DNA of 64,000 nucleotides from Candidatus Nitrosocaldaceae archaeon (GTDB lineage Archaea; Thermoproteota; Nitrososphaeria; Nitrososphaerales; Nitrosocaldaceae), in assembly GCA_026002835.1 (NCBI GenBank), contig BPGC01000001.1, forward strand, positions 1 to 64,000, written 5' to 3'. Shown here one piece after another: positions 1 through 8,139 of the stretch. The position numbers were made by a program, and so were the translations under genes. Under the pieces are notes generated by a model. That model was given only the letters and a program-made list of their open reading frames with translations. It did not search any database and was not told the DNA's origin. How positions within the stretch are numbered: the stretch's first letter is position 1; each line of letters starts with the position of its first letter.

Positions 1-440
1 ACTATTATGAAATCTTCGCTCTTTGCATCTACAGATGCCTTTAGCTTTTGTACATATTCTTTGCTCTCAATAACTTGTTTGCCTTGCATATGACCACACC
101 TCTTTGGCCATACTTGATCTTCTAAGAATACTCCAGCAACACCTATATTATCAAGGTCTTTTATGATCTTCCACACATTTAATGGATTACCATATCCAGT
201 ATCTATATCAACTATTAATGGGAGATCTGTAGCATTAACTATCCTTTTTGCTTGTTCTAATGTATCACCAGCATGCAGAAAACCGTAATCTGGCATTCCT
301 AATATACTTGCTGATACACTATACCCAGACTGGAAGATAACCTCAAATCCTATCTCTTCTGCTATCCTTGCAGTTAATGCATCATATACTCCTGGCATCA
401 CTATTATTCCATCTTTGTATAATCTATCTTTTAGGCTCAT
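1..440 (-). CDS. Isocitrate lyase/PEP mutase family protein (3' end cut by window edge)
   Basis: The reading frame starts with ATG at 440 and runs off the left edge, giving the first 146 residues. The N-terminus (MPGVYDALTARIAEEIGF) is typical of the phosphoenolpyruvate mutase/isocitrate lyase superfamily, and the fingerprint KRCGHMQGK, which carries the catalytic cysteine of isocitrate and methylisocitrate lyases, is visible near residues 113-121. A DIDTGYGN metal-site segment lies before it. These are TIM-barrel enzymes that make or break C-C or C-P bonds next to a carboxylate. Candidate activities are methylisocitrate lyase, carboxyphosphonoenolpyruvate mutase or oxaloacetate decarboxylase, and the visible part does not decide between them. 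It is divergent to the amidohydrolase gene, with about 48 bases between the likely starts. Confidence 0.85.
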   Translation of the reverse strand, partial: MSLKDRLYKDGIIVMPGVYDALTARIAEEIGFEVIFQSGYSVSASILGMPDYGFLHAGDTLEQAKRIVNATDLPLIVDIDTGYGNPLNVWKIIKDLDNIGVAGVFLEDQVWPKRCGHMQGKQVIESKEYVQKLKASVDAKSEDFII

Positions 441-488
441 AAGATGAGTATGATAGACTTTAATATATATCCTAATATTATGATAGCA

Positions 489-1835
489 ATGCTAGATACT
501 CTAATAGTAAATGGTTCATTAGCAATACCAAATATAGGGATAATAAAGAAGAATATAGGAATTAAAGATTCTAGAATATCTATAATAACAAATGATAGAC
601 CTGTTGCAGATAAGGTTATTAACGCAGAAAAACGTTATATAATTCCAGGAGTTATCGATCCTCACGTTCATTATGGAGTATTTGAGCCTATAGAGAGAGC
701 AGCTGAGCATGAGTCTAGATCTGCAGCAACTGGAGGTGTTACATGCATGATGAGGATGTTCAGACTTTATGGTTCATATAAAGAGAACCTAATGAAACAT
801 CTAAGTGTTAATACACATATAATAGATTATGCTTATCATGCATCTATATTATTAAAAGAACAGATAGATGAAATGGACTATTGTAGAAGTAAAGGCATAA
901 GATCATTTAAACTTTATATGAATTTGCAGAAAGGATTAGGAAAGATCTATATGGATATGGATCCTTATAATGATCAGATAATAGAAAGAGAGGTTGATAC
1001 TGATAAAGAGATGATAATAAATACAATAAGGAATTCAAAGGATGATGTGATAATTGTTCATGCAGAAGATCCAGAGATATGCAAGAATGGTATCAATAAA
1101 TTAAAAAGCGTTAGGAATGATCTAAAAGCATGGAGTGATGCAAGACCTAGTAAGAGTGAGAGGATAGCTATAGAGTTTCTTAAAAGTATTGATGATTATA
1201 CTCTTTATCTACCTCATATTGGTTCTAGAGAAGGTTTAGAAGCAGCATTAGATGCTAAAAGATCTTCTAGAGTATATATAGAGACATGTCCTCATTATCT
1301 AACTCATACATATGACTTTGATCTAAGAGGAAAGGTAGTTCCTCCATTAAGAAGCAAGGATGATCAAGTAGTATTATGGAATGCATTAAAGAATGATCAG
1401 ATAGATTGTATTGGATCAGATCATGTAGCAAATAGGTTAAAAGATAAATTAGCAGATAACACAGTATGGAATGCATTAGCTGGTTTTCCAGGCGTTGCTA
1501 CAATACTACCAGTAATGCTTAGTGAAGGAGTTAATAAGAATAGAATAACGTTAGAGCAGTTGGTAAAGATAACGAGTTATAACCAAGCAAGGATATTCAA
1601 TCTAAAGAATAAAGGTAACATAGCAATAGGATACGATGCAGATCTAACAATAATTGATCTAGATAAAGAGGTTAGAGTTACTCCAGATATATTGAATTCA
1701 TACTCAGATTATACTATATACGATAATATGATATTAAGAGGCTGGCCAGTGTTAACTATGGTAAGAGGAGAGGTTGTTATGGAAGATGGAATGATAATAG
1801 GTAAAGCAGGATATGGAAAATATATAGCAAGATAA
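489..1835 (+). CDS. Cyclic amidohydrolase (dihydropyrimidinase/dihydroorotase superfamily)
   Basis: A metal-dependent amidohydrolase of about 448 residues that would open a cyclic amide ring such as dihydropyrimidine, hydantoin or dihydroorotate. Counting from an upstream in-frame ATG at 444, the metal-site residues are all present: HVH at 74-76, the carbamylated-lysine motif FKLYM at 155-159, H206 (VHAEDP), H258 (LPHIG) and D326 (GSDHVA). I prefer the start at 489 because the family normally begins close to the first beta strand (LIVNG). Length and motif style favour the dihydropyrimidinase/hydantoinase branch, but thaumarchaeal members are often labelled dihydroorotase, and pyrE lies elsewhere in this window. 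The exact substrate is open. Confidence 0.85.
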   Translation: MLDTLIVNGSLAIPNIGIIKKNIGIKDSRISIITNDRPVADKVINAEKRYIIPGVIDPHVHYGVFEPIERAAEHESRSAATGGVTCMMRMFRLYGSYKENLMKHLSVNTHIIDYAYHASILLKEQIDEMDYCRSKGIRSFKLYMNLQKGLGKIYMDMDPYNDQIIEREVDTDKEMIINTIRNSKDDVIIVHAEDPEICKNGINKLKSVRNDLKAWSDARPSKSERIAIEFLKSIDDYTLYLPHIGSREGLEAALDAKRSSRVYIETCPHYLTHTYDFDLRGKVVPPLRSKDDQVVLWNALKNDQIDCIGSDHVANRLKDKLADNTVWNALAGFPGVATILPVMLSEGVNKNRITLEQLVKITSYNQARIFNLKNKGNIAIGYDADLTIIDLDKEVRVTPDILNSYSDYTIYDNMILRGWPVLTMVRGEVVMEDGMIIGKAGYGKYIAR

Positions 1836-1838
1836 AAA

Positions 1839-1979
1839 TTAATGATGGCATATGCAACTACAACTATTCTCTTTACACTCTTCATGAACTTCTATATAAC
1901 ATTCTAAACTTAGTTTATCTATACTTGTTAATAACATTCTATCTATATCATTGTTCTCTAATCTCGAACCTTTCATCAT
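1839..1979 (-). CDS. Short Cys/His-rich protein overlapping the 3' end of rpiA
   Basis: A 46-residue frame begins with two ATG codons at 1979 and 1976, inside the last codons of rpiA, and continues to a TAA at 1839-1841. Its C-terminus is CKENSCSCICHH, a dense Cys/His cluster that would suit metal binding, preceded by an amphipathic stretch. The 32-base overlap with rpiA in a different frame suggests translational coupling. It has no recognisable family. It could be a chance frame, but the Cys/His tail and the fit to the otherwise empty gap argue for a gene. Confidence 0.45.
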   Translation of the reverse strand: MMKGSRLENNDIDRMLLTSIDKLSLECYIEVHEECKENSCSCICHH

Positions 1980-2607
1980 CGATCAACCTATAGTATATAT
2001 TCGCACTTCTCACGAATATACCTATCTCTATTACTCCTGGAATAGATCTTACTTTCTGCTCTAGCTCTTCTGGTTCTTCTATAACTCCAAAATCTGTATC
2101 AAGTATGATATTACCATTCTCTGTTATGAATGGGTATCCTTTATTAAGCATTCTTATAATAGGCTTTCCATTCATGCTTTCTAGCCTCTTTATAACATAA
2201 CTCCTAGCATATGGCAATACTTCAATGGGAACCTTCCAATCCAATTTTCTTACATATTTCTTATCATCTGCTAATATTATGCTCTTCTTAGATGCATACA
2301 TAACTATCTTCTCTCTTAATAATGCTCCTCCTCCACCTTTTATCATGTTCAAATTATCATCTATCTGATCTGCTCCATCATATACAAGATCTATCTTTGG
2401 TATAAGAGTATCATCTGCTATCTCTAATCCTAGTTCTTCTGCTTTTAATTTTATTTGTAATGATGTTGGTATAACTTTGATCTTTAAATTCTCATCCTTT
2501 ATTCTTTGATTCAATAGATCAAGTAATTTAGCTATTGTACTCCCTGAACCTAAGCCTATTATCATACCATCTCTAACATATTTGCCAGCATCTACAAACG
2601 CTTTCAT
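1948..2607 (-). CDS. rpiA: Ribose-5-phosphate isomerase A
   Basis: Interconverts ribose 5-phosphate and ribulose 5-phosphate, the non-oxidative supply of pentose for nucleotides. The 219-residue length is normal. Family motifs are clear: the phosphate-binding loop GLGSGSTIAKLL near residues 18-29, PTSLQIKLKAEELGL around 47-61, the DGADQIDDNL segment holding the catalytic acids around 77-86, KGGGGALLREKI around 90-101, and the WKVPIEVLPYA strand. The start at 2607 leaves a short N-terminal helix as usual. It is followed by the small Cys/His-rich frame and lies downstream of the L37e/Lsm genes on the same strand. Confidence 0.96.
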   Translation of the reverse strand: MKAFVDAGKYVRDGMIIGLGSGSTIAKLLDLLNQRIKDENLKIKVIPTSLQIKLKAEELGLEIADDTLIPKIDLVYDGADQIDDNLNMIKGGGGALLREKIVMYASKKSIILADDKKYVRKLDWKVPIEVLPYARSYVIKRLESMNGKPIIRMLNKGYPFITENGNIILDTDFGVIEEPEELEQKVRSIPGVIEIGIFVRSANIYYRLIDDERFEIREQ

Positions 2608-2635
2608 GCTTGATATTTAATAATAAGCCATATAA

Positions 2636-3136
2636 TTATACTTCTGTATCTTCTAACTTTGATAATGTATCGAATATCTTCTTCTTTATCTCTTCCAACT
2701 CTTTCCTTTCATCTTCAACATCATCGTTTTTAGCACTAGGAATGTTTATTGGCATATGACTAACTTTAGGAGGAGTTGGTTTAACTTGTTTTGCTCTAGT
2801 CTCTCTAATCTTTGCTAGCGCATCTATTTTAGTATTGATCTCAGAGATTCTTTGATCAAGAATATTTATCAACTCATCCTTGATTGGATTTAGATCAACT
2901 TTCTGGATTATAATATGTTCAGATGGTATCTTTTCTCTATATGCTGATAATAACTCTTCCTTCTCTTCCTCATTTATAATCCCTAACTTTTCATACTCAT
3001 CTATCTTCTTTATCATCTCATAAACAAATTTAGAATTGGTAGGCTTTTCTATCTTCTCTCTAGGTTTCTTCTCTATAGCAAATGCTGTAATGATCCCAGC
3101 TAACGATCCTAATATTATTAGCAGTATCTCATTCAT
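2636..3136 (-). CDS. Membrane-anchored coiled-coil protein, unknown function
   Basis: A 166-residue protein with one hydrophobic N-terminal helix (about residues 4-20, [17 protein letters not shown]) followed by a highly charged region rich in E, K and I that should form coiled coils around residues 38-100 and 140-163. It ends in an acidic tail. Its ATG overlaps the TGA of the ribosomal protein L37e gene by four bases (ATGA), so it is co-translated with L37e and probably Lsm. No domain is recognised. The topology suggests a cytoplasmic scaffold tethered to the membrane. Confidence 0.7.
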   Translation of the reverse strand: MNEILLIILGSLAGIITAFAIEKKPREKIEKPTNSKFVYEMIKKIDEYEKLGIINEEEKEELLSAYREKIPSEHIIIQKVDLNPIKDELINILDQRISEINTKIDALAKIRETRAKQVKPTPPKVSHMPINIPSAKNDDVEDERKELEEIKKKIFDTLSKLEDTEV

Positions 3137-3297
3137 GATTTTCTCCTAAGGAAGGAGTATCTTCTCCATTTTGGATCTGGAAAGCCACAGCTTGCACATC
3201 TCTTACTCCTAAGGTGGTATGAGTTCTTTCCACACCTTCTACATCTTATATGCACATGCTTTCTAGTGAACTTACCCATAGAGGTAGTTCCTTTCAT
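3133..3297 (-). CDS. rpl37e: Large ribosomal subunit protein eL37 (L37e)
   Basis: A 54-residue basic zinc protein of the large ribosomal subunit. The frame runs ATG at 3297 to TGA at 3133-3135. It begins [19 protein letters not shown], close to the archaeal/eukaryal L37e consensus, and has the four zinc cysteines in the pattern CRRC then CASC. The C-terminus is arginine and lysine rich, as expected for rRNA contact. It sits 11 bases downstream of the Sm-like gene, the same Lsm-L37e pairing found widely in archaea. Its stop overlaps the start of the next gene. Confidence 0.95.
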   Translation of the reverse strand: MKGTTSMGKFTRKHVHIRCRRCGKNSYHLRSKRCASCGFPDPKWRRYSFLRRKS

Positions 3298-3308
3298 GTA
3301 GCATTACC

Positions 3309-3536
3309 TCATGTTGGAGGTGAGATAATTACTACATTATCTCCTCTAACTACAATTGTTCCTAGATCTACAGTATTTCCTTCATCAAGTAACTCTTGTG
3401 AATTTTCTAATAATAGATTCATATGTTGATCATATCCTTTCAGAGTTCCTCTTATAGCTTTTCCTCCCTTCATCTTTATCAACACTACTTTACCTACGCT
3501 ATCGCTTAATATCTTAACCGCCATATCTACTGACAA
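3309..3536 (-). CDS. Sm-like archaeal RNA-binding protein (Lsm)
   Basis: A 75-residue single-domain Sm fold protein that assembles into a heptameric RNA-binding ring. The Sm1 motif is visible (VVLIKMKGGKAIRGTLKGYDQHMNLLL, split across residues 16-44) with the conserved G, D, N positions, and the Sm2 motif follows as VVRGDNVVII. Archaeal Lsm rings bind oligo-U tracts and small RNAs. The gene is the first of an apparent minus-strand operon with L37e and the coiled-coil membrane protein, and is divergent from the amoX/amoA region. Confidence 0.95.
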   Translation of the reverse strand: MSVDMAVKILSDSVGKVVLIKMKGGKAIRGTLKGYDQHMNLLLENSQELLDEGNTVDLGTIVVRGDNVVIISPPT

Positions 3537-3630
3537 TTCTTATCACACATCTCTTGCTATTACTTATATATTAAAATAACTAATGGATAAAGCGTAAGAC
3601 TTAAAAATACATAATTCCTTAATTAATGCA

Positions 3631-3891
3631 ATGTCCACAGGTCCATCTAGGGATGAAATTGAGCGAATGATCGGTAGGCGTACAGAGAATATGAAGGGCT
3701 TGTACATAATTGGGGCTATCCTATCATGGATTGCTACGGCATTTGGTGTCTGGGTAGGGTTCACATACTATCCTTGGGCGTATGCATTTACATCAGGAAT
3801 GTATGCACTGACTGTACTATCAGTAATCATCTGGGTAGGCTTCATATTCATATGGAAAGTCGCTCATGAGAAACCAGTAGCAGAAAGATAA
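3631..3891 (+). CDS. amoX: Small two-helix membrane protein upstream of amoA, probable AmoX
   Basis: An 86-residue protein with a short charged N-terminus (RDEIERMIGRR) and two hydrophobic segments, about residues 24-45 and 51-76, rich in W, Y and G. Thaumarchaeal amoA genes are usually flanked by amoX, a small two- or three-helix protein reported to belong to the archaeal ammonia monooxygenase complex. Position, size and topology support that assignment. It is shorter than some amoX products and I cannot align it, so the name is by context. A TATA-like stretch near 3599-3607 lies about 28 bases before the ATG, which would make the message leaderless. Confidence 0.65.
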   Translation: MSTGPSRDEIERMIGRRTENMKGLYIIGAILSWIATAFGVWVGFTYYPWAYAFTSGMYALTVLSVIIWVGFIFIWKVAHEKPVAER

Positions 3892-3898
3892 CGAAAAA

Positions 3899-3915
3899 CC
3901 TTTTTCTTTATGTTT
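3899..3915 (+). terminator. T-rich stretch after the amoX-like gene
   Basis: Just after the stop codon the plus strand reads CCTTTTTCTTTATGTTTT. Archaeal RNA polymerase stops on U-tracts, so this is a plausible intrinsic terminator that would separate amoX and amoA messages. A very similar tract follows amoA. Confidence 0.45.
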
Positions 3916-3986
3916 TATTAATTATAACTTAAGTTATAATTTTTGTAATTGACATTGATCCTTCCATCTTACTTTAGAAATAAAAT

Positions 3987-3994
3987 TTTATATA
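3987..3994 (+). promoter_or_regulatory. TATA box for amoA
   Basis: TTTATATA lies with its centre about 29 bases before the amoA ATG at 4020, inside a short AT-rich gap. The expected start of transcription about 26 bases downstream falls near 4016, giving a leader of only a few bases. This supports separate transcription of amoA from the upstream gene. Confidence 0.55.
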
Positions 3995-4019
3995 CTAGAC
4001 ATTCTCAATATATGACAGC

Positions 4020-4673
4020 ATGGTCTGGATAAGACGTACAGTACACTACCTATTCATAGTGGTAGTTGCAGTAAACTCAACACTACTAGTCATCAACACT
4101 GGAGACTATCTATTCTACTCTGACTGGGGCTGGACATCATATGTAATCTTTAGTTTAGGTTTGTCAACAATGACTGTAGTCGGAGCTGTTTATTACCTGC
4201 TATTCACTGGAGTACCTGGAACGGCTACCTATTATGGTTTGATCATGACTGTGTATGGATGGGTAGCTATGTGGGCATGGATTGGCGGTTTGGGTTATCC
4301 ATATGACTTTATGAGGTGGCCAGCATTCATACCAAGCTGTATGCTACTCGATCTAGCATATTGGGCTACAAATAAGAATAAACACGCATTAATATTGATA
4401 GGCGGAGCACTAGCAGGAATGTCATTCCCACTATTCAACATGATCAACTACATGACCATAGTAGATCCATTAGAGATCGCATTCAAGTACCCAAGGCCAA
4501 CATTACCAGCATACATGACACCAGTTGAGCCACAGGTAGGTAAGTTCTATAACAGTCCAGTAGCACTAGGAGCAGGTATTAGTGCAGTCATATGTCCACC
4601 AATTGCAGCTCTTGGAGCAAAGTTGAATACTTGGACATACAGATGGGCTGCAGCGTGGAGTAAGTGGGATTAA
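4020..4673 (+). CDS. amoA: Ammonia monooxygenase subunit A
   Basis: A 217-residue multi-helix membrane subunit of archaeal ammonia monooxygenase, the enzyme that oxidises ammonia to hydroxylamine. The N-terminus MVWIRRTVHYLFIVVVAVNS and the block VEPQVGKFYNSPVALGAG followed by LNTWTYRW and the final AAWSKWD are the standard archaeal AmoA signature, as is GVPGTATYYGLIMTVYGW in the middle. Length matches other archaeal AmoA (about 216). It is the marker that the cell is an ammonia oxidiser. The amoB and amoC genes are not in this window, so the amo genes are either split or continue outside it; the genes directly downstream are not amoC. Confidence 0.98.
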   Translation: MVWIRRTVHYLFIVVVAVNSTLLVINTGDYLFYSDWGWTSYVIFSLGLSTMTVVGAVYYLLFTGVPGTATYYGLIMTVYGWVAMWAWIGGLGYPYDFMRWPAFIPSCMLLDLAYWATNKNKHALILIGGALAGMSFPLFNMINYMTIVDPLEIAFKYPRPTLPAYMTPVEPQVGKFYNSPVALGAGISAVICPPIAALGAKLNTWTYRWAAAWSKWD

Positions 4674-4683
4674 ACAAAATCCA

Positions 4684-4700
4684 TTCCTTTTTACTTTTTA
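4684..4700 (+). terminator. T-rich stretch after amoA
   Basis: TTCCTTTTTACTTTTTA follows the amoA stop by about 10 bases and resembles the tract after the preceding gene. It is a candidate poly-U terminator. The rest of the gap up to 4871 is AT-rich with no frame I would call. Confidence 0.45.
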
Positions 4701-4871
4701 TGTATAACTTTAATTCTAGTATAAACTATTAATAACACATAAATTCATCTCTTCATTTTCCATTATTATACCAAACTATTATTGATCAATATCAAGTATC
4801 ACAAGATTCTAAATAGATGCATGATATTGTAATATTTTAAAGAGTAACAATTTGATAAAAATTAAAAATAT

Positions 4872-5252
4872 TTAGCCCATGCCTCCTATCATACCAGGCA
4901 TTCTAGGAGCACTTCTAAACTCTTTCTCTATGAATATATCTGGATCTGCTCTAACTATTATATAATTTGAGGTTACCTCTTCTGTTGGTGATATTATTAT
5001 AGACTGCTTAGCAGCAAGTTTTGGTATCTTTACTTCATGATTTCCAAAATCTACAACTATATTTGTTATATCCTCATCACTATTATTCTTTAGTGTAACT
5101 CTATAAAAGCCTACTACATCAGCTTGATCTCTAAAGGCATCTACCTCAAGTACTTCAGCATTGCTTGATAATGTAAAAGATAGCAATATAGCTATTGCTA
5201 CAGCAGCTATACCTCCTCCAATGTATATATATCGCATGTTATTAACTCTCAT
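4872..5252 (-). CDS. Membrane-anchored extracytoplasmic protein, unknown
   Basis: A 126-residue protein with an N-terminal signal anchor (about residues 7-29, YIYIGGGIAAVAIAILLSF) and an outer beta-rich domain containing the pattern FYRVTLKNNSDEDITNIVVDFG, typical of small immunoglobulin-like FxLYD/CARDB folds. It ends with a Met/Gly-rich tail (PRMPGMIGGMG) that could bind copper through methionines. ATG is possible at 5252 or 5237. It is convergent with amoA and divergent from the next gene. The function is unknown, although its place beside amoA and the Met-rich tail are suggestive. Confidence 0.7.
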   Translation of the reverse strand: MRVNNMRYIYIGGGIAAVAIAILLSFTLSSNAEVLEVDAFRDQADVVGFYRVTLKNNSDEDITNIVVDFGNHEVKIPKLAAKQSIIISPTEEVTSNYIIVRADPDIFIEKEFRSAPRMPGMIGGMG

Positions 5253-5325
5253 AATTAGGATTTAAGGTTTACTTGCAAGCAACATAGTTATATATAACTT
5301 GTTTACTATACCTATTAGGAGAGAA

Positions 5326-5574
5326 ATGAATCTCAAAGGGGTCATGGCAATAACATTGGTGTTGGCTGCAGTTACAGTAATGATACTACCAGCTTATGCA
5401 CAAGAACCTCTATGTGATCACAATGGACCAACTGAAAGAGGTAAAGCATTAGGCATAGTATGTCATACTACACAAGCACCTGAGACTATGATAGTTCCAG
5501 CAATACCATTGATTGTAGGTCTGGGCATAGGTATTGTAGCTTGGGGAGTAGTTTCTGCTAGAAAAGCAAGGTAA
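5326..5574 (+). CDS. Small secreted/anchored protein near amoA, unknown
   Basis: About 82 residues. An N-terminal signal peptide (MNLKGVMAITLVLAAVTVM to AYAQ) is followed by a short outer loop with two cysteines (PLCDHNGPT and GIVCHTT) and a C-terminal hydrophobic helix ending in a basic tail (SARKAR). The ATG at 5326 is preferred over an upstream one at 5299 because it starts directly at the signal peptide and has GGAGAG a few bases before it. Two cysteines outside the membrane could form a disulfide or hold metal. No family is recognised. Confidence 0.65.
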   Translation: MNLKGVMAITLVLAAVTVMILPAYAQEPLCDHNGPTERGKALGIVCHTTQAPETMIVPAIPLIVGLGIGIVAWGVVSARKAR

Positions 5575-5626
5575 AAACCCTATTTTTATTATTAATTATT
5601 ATATACCGTATAATCTAAGATCTTGT

Positions 5627-6349
5627 ATGCTTAAGATAGCTGTAGGTATATTGGTATTAACATTATTCATTAGTAATGCTTATGCTACGCATATATCTCA
5701 ACCTATCATAGTTGGTAATAATGCTATCTATTATCTTGGCAGCGAAGTAGAAATTGAAGGGTATGTAGAATATCAAGATAATCCTACATCCAATGTATTA
5801 TTAGATATATTCTTGATTAATAACATGGAAAAACATCTTGCCAGTATTAGAAGTGATGATAATGGTTTCTTTAAATTTACATTCAAGCCAGAAGAAGTTG
5901 GTAATTATACAATAAAGATAGTTAGTCAATGTAGAGATGAACATAGAAACATATGCACAAATAGAAGCACATCGATAGATATAGAGGTTAGAGAGGCTAT
6001 GGTTGCTAGTGATGATAGATTAGAGGTTAGAGTATTAAAGATGTATAATAATAATTTAGATATCTCTATAACAAATAAGAGTGATGAGCTTATAACTATA
6101 GATAGTACCAATTTCTATATAACAGATAATGATGATATATATTTAGCAGACGGAGATAAACTTACTATCAAACCTAATGATAGTATTATTACAACTCTAA
6201 CATTTGAGAATTTAAGTAATGAATTTGAACTGGTGTATGATGATGGTATTAGCGTTATTAAAGTTCCAGAATTTCCAATAGTTTTACTTGTATTGTTATT
6301 TGCATTATCGTTACCAATATATCTAGCAAGATCTAGGAAAATAGCATGA
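5627..6349 (+). CDS. Secreted beta-domain protein with PEF-type C-terminal sorting signal
   Basis: A 240-residue exported protein: a signal peptide at residues 1-20, a beta-rich domain around 25-125 whose wording (GSEVEIEGYVEY, LLDIFLINN, NGFFKFTFKPEEVGNYTIKI) resembles archaeal surface-layer Ig-like domains, a second domain around 130-210, and a C-terminal tripartite tail of VPEFP, a hydrophobic helix and a basic end (RSRK). That tail fits PEF-CTERM-type archaeosortase substrates. It probably sits in the S-layer or pseudoperiplasm. Its last codons overlap the ABCE1 start by four bases. Confidence 0.75.
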   Translation: MLKIAVGILVLTLFISNAYATHISQPIIVGNNAIYYLGSEVEIEGYVEYQDNPTSNVLLDIFLINNMEKHLASIRSDDNGFFKFTFKPEEVGNYTIKIVSQCRDEHRNICTNRSTSIDIEVREAMVASDDRLEVRVLKMYNNNLDISITNKSDELITIDSTNFYITDNDDIYLADGDKLTIKPNDSIITTLTFENLSNEFELVYDDGISVIKVPEFPIVLLVLLFALSLPIYLARSRKIA

Positions 6350-8139
6350 GCACTCATAGGATTGCAGTTATAGATAAAGAGTTATGTAAACCTAGAAAAT
6401 GTAATTTAGAATGTATAACTTTCTGCCCACTAAACAAGAGTGGAGAGAAGTGTATAACATTAAGCAGTGATGATCTTAGTAAAGCTGTAGCAGTTATAGA
6501 TGAGGATATATGCAATGGATGTGGTATATGTGTAAAGAAGTGTCCGTATGAAGCTATATCTATAGTCAATCTTGCTCAAGAATGGGGTGAAAAAAAGATA
6601 CATCAATATGGTCCAAACTCATTTAGGTTATATAATCTTCCAATTCCTAAAAAAGAGACTGTAATAGGTTTATTAGGAAGGAATGGAATGGGCAAGAGTA
6701 CAATACTTAATATATTATCTGGGATAATAAAACCAAATCTAGGAAGGTATGACAATGAACCTAGTTGGGAAGAGATTATAGAGTATTTTCATAGTAGTGA
6801 GATGAAATCATATTTTGAGAAATTAGCAAATAATAGCATAAAGGTATCTATAAAACCTCAGATGGTAAATCTCATACCTAAAGCATTCAAAGGCATTGCT
6901 AGAGAACTTATCAATAAATACGATGAACGAGGCATTGCTGATGATATAGTAAAAAGGTTAGGATTAGTAAATTCGTTAGATAAATCATTAGATGAGTTAT
7001 CTGGAGGAGAGTTGCAAAGGTTTGCTGTTGCTATTGCTGTTAGTAAAGACGCAGATTTCTACTTCTTCGATGAGCCATCATCATACAATGATGTTTATCA
7101 AAGACTCGAGGTTGCAAAAGTCATCCATTCTCTCGCTAAAGAAGGGAAGAGTATAATGGTAGTTGAACATGATGTAGCATTACTAGATTATCTAAGTGAT
7201 TACGTTTACATATTATATGGACAACCTGGAGTGTATGGTATAGTATCAGATCTTTTAAGTACTAGAGTAGGAATAAACTCATTTCTAGAAGGTTACCTAA
7301 CAACAATAAATGTAAGATTTAGAGATAGACCATATAGGTTTGATACAATAACCAGAGAAGAGATGATCAAAGATGTAGCAGTAGCAGAGTATACAGAATT
7401 GGTAAAAGAGTATCCGTCATTTAGCCTAAAAGTAAAGAGCGGTAAGGTTAGAGAAGGAGAGGTTGTCGGAGTTGTTGGAGCAAATGCTTTAGGTAAAACA
7501 ACGTTTATGAAGATGATTGCTGGAGTTATAAAACCAGATAAAGGAGATATAGCATTAAAGGCAAAGATAGCATATAAGCCTCAATATCTAACACAAGAGT
7601 ATGATAATGATGTGAGTTCATTGCTAACATTAGCATATGGTAAACCAGTTGAAGCAACTAGCATTGAGGATCAGATAGTTAAACCTATGCAAGTTCATAA
7701 ATTGTATGAAAAGTATGTCAATTCGTTATCTGGAGGAGAGTTACAGAAAGTAGCTATAGTTGCTTGCTTATTACAAGAGGCAGATATCTATGCGTTTGAT
7801 GAACCATCTGCATTCTTGGACGTTGAGGATAGAATATCATTAGCAAAATTCATTCATAGATTTGTTAGGGCTCAAGGCAAGTCTGCTATAATTATAGATC
7901 ATGATCTACAATTGATAGATCTTGTATCAGATACATTAATAGTATTCCAAGGTGTGCCAGGAAGGGAAGGAACAGCTACGGAACCATTAAGGAAACAAGA
8001 TGGTATGAACCTATTCTTAAAGGATCTAGGTATAACATTTAGGAGAGATCCAGAGAGTAATAGACCTAGAGTCAATAAGCTAGATAGTAGATTGGATAGA
8101 GAACAGAAAGCATCTGGTAATTATTATCTAATCAAATAA
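6346..8139 (+). CDS. abce1: Ribosome recycling ATPase ABCE1 (Rli1)
   Basis: A 597-residue soluble twin ABC ATPase that splits terminated ribosomes with aRF1/Pelota. The N-terminal iron-sulfur domain carries two cysteine sets, C14/C19/C23/C27 with C36, and C56/C59/C62/C66 (CNGCGICVKKCP). ABC domain 1 has Walker A GRNGMGKST at 111-119 and signature LSGGELQRFAVA. ABC domain 2 has Walker A GANALGKTT and signature LSGGELQKVAIV, each followed by DEPS Walker B/D-loop residues. The length is normal for archaea. The start is the ATGA overlap with the previous gene. Confidence 0.97.
   Translation: MSTHRIAVIDKELCKPRKCNLECITFCPLNKSGEKCITLSSDDLSKAVAVIDEDICNGCGICVKKCPYEAISIVNLAQEWGEKKIHQYGPNSFRLYNLPIPKKETVIGLLGRNGMGKSTILNILSGIIKPNLGRYDNEPSWEEIIEYFHSSEMKSYFEKLANNSIKVSIKPQMVNLIPKAFKGIARELINKYDERGIADDIVKRLGLVNSLDKSLDELSGGELQRFAVAIAVSKDADFYFFDEPSSYNDVYQRLEVAKVIHSLAKEGKSIMVVEHDVALLDYLSDYVYILYGQPGVYGIVSDLLSTRVGINSFLEGYLTTINVRFRDRPYRFDTITREEMIKDVAVAEYTELVKEYPSFSLKVKSGKVREGEVVGVVGANALGKTTFMKMIAGVIKPDKGDIALKAKIAYKPQYLTQEYDNDVSSLLTLAYGKPVEATSIEDQIVKPMQVHKLYEKYVNSLSGGELQKVAIVACLLQEADIYAFDEPSAFLDVEDRISLAKFIHRFVRAQGKSAIIIDHDLQLIDLVSDTLIVFQGVPGREGTATEPLRKQDGMNLFLKDLGITFRRDPESNRPRVNKLDSRLDREQKASGNYYLIK

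Noticed and set aside
3564..3764. Minus-strand frame covering the start of the amoX-like gene
   Set aside because: It is antisense to a gene with clear membrane topology and a promoter, and has no domain logic of its own.
4020..4673. Particulate methane monooxygenase subunit instead of AmoA
   Set aside because: The C-terminal WAAAWSKWD and VEPQVGKFYNSP blocks are specific to archaeal AmoA, and the surrounding genes are thaumarchaeal.
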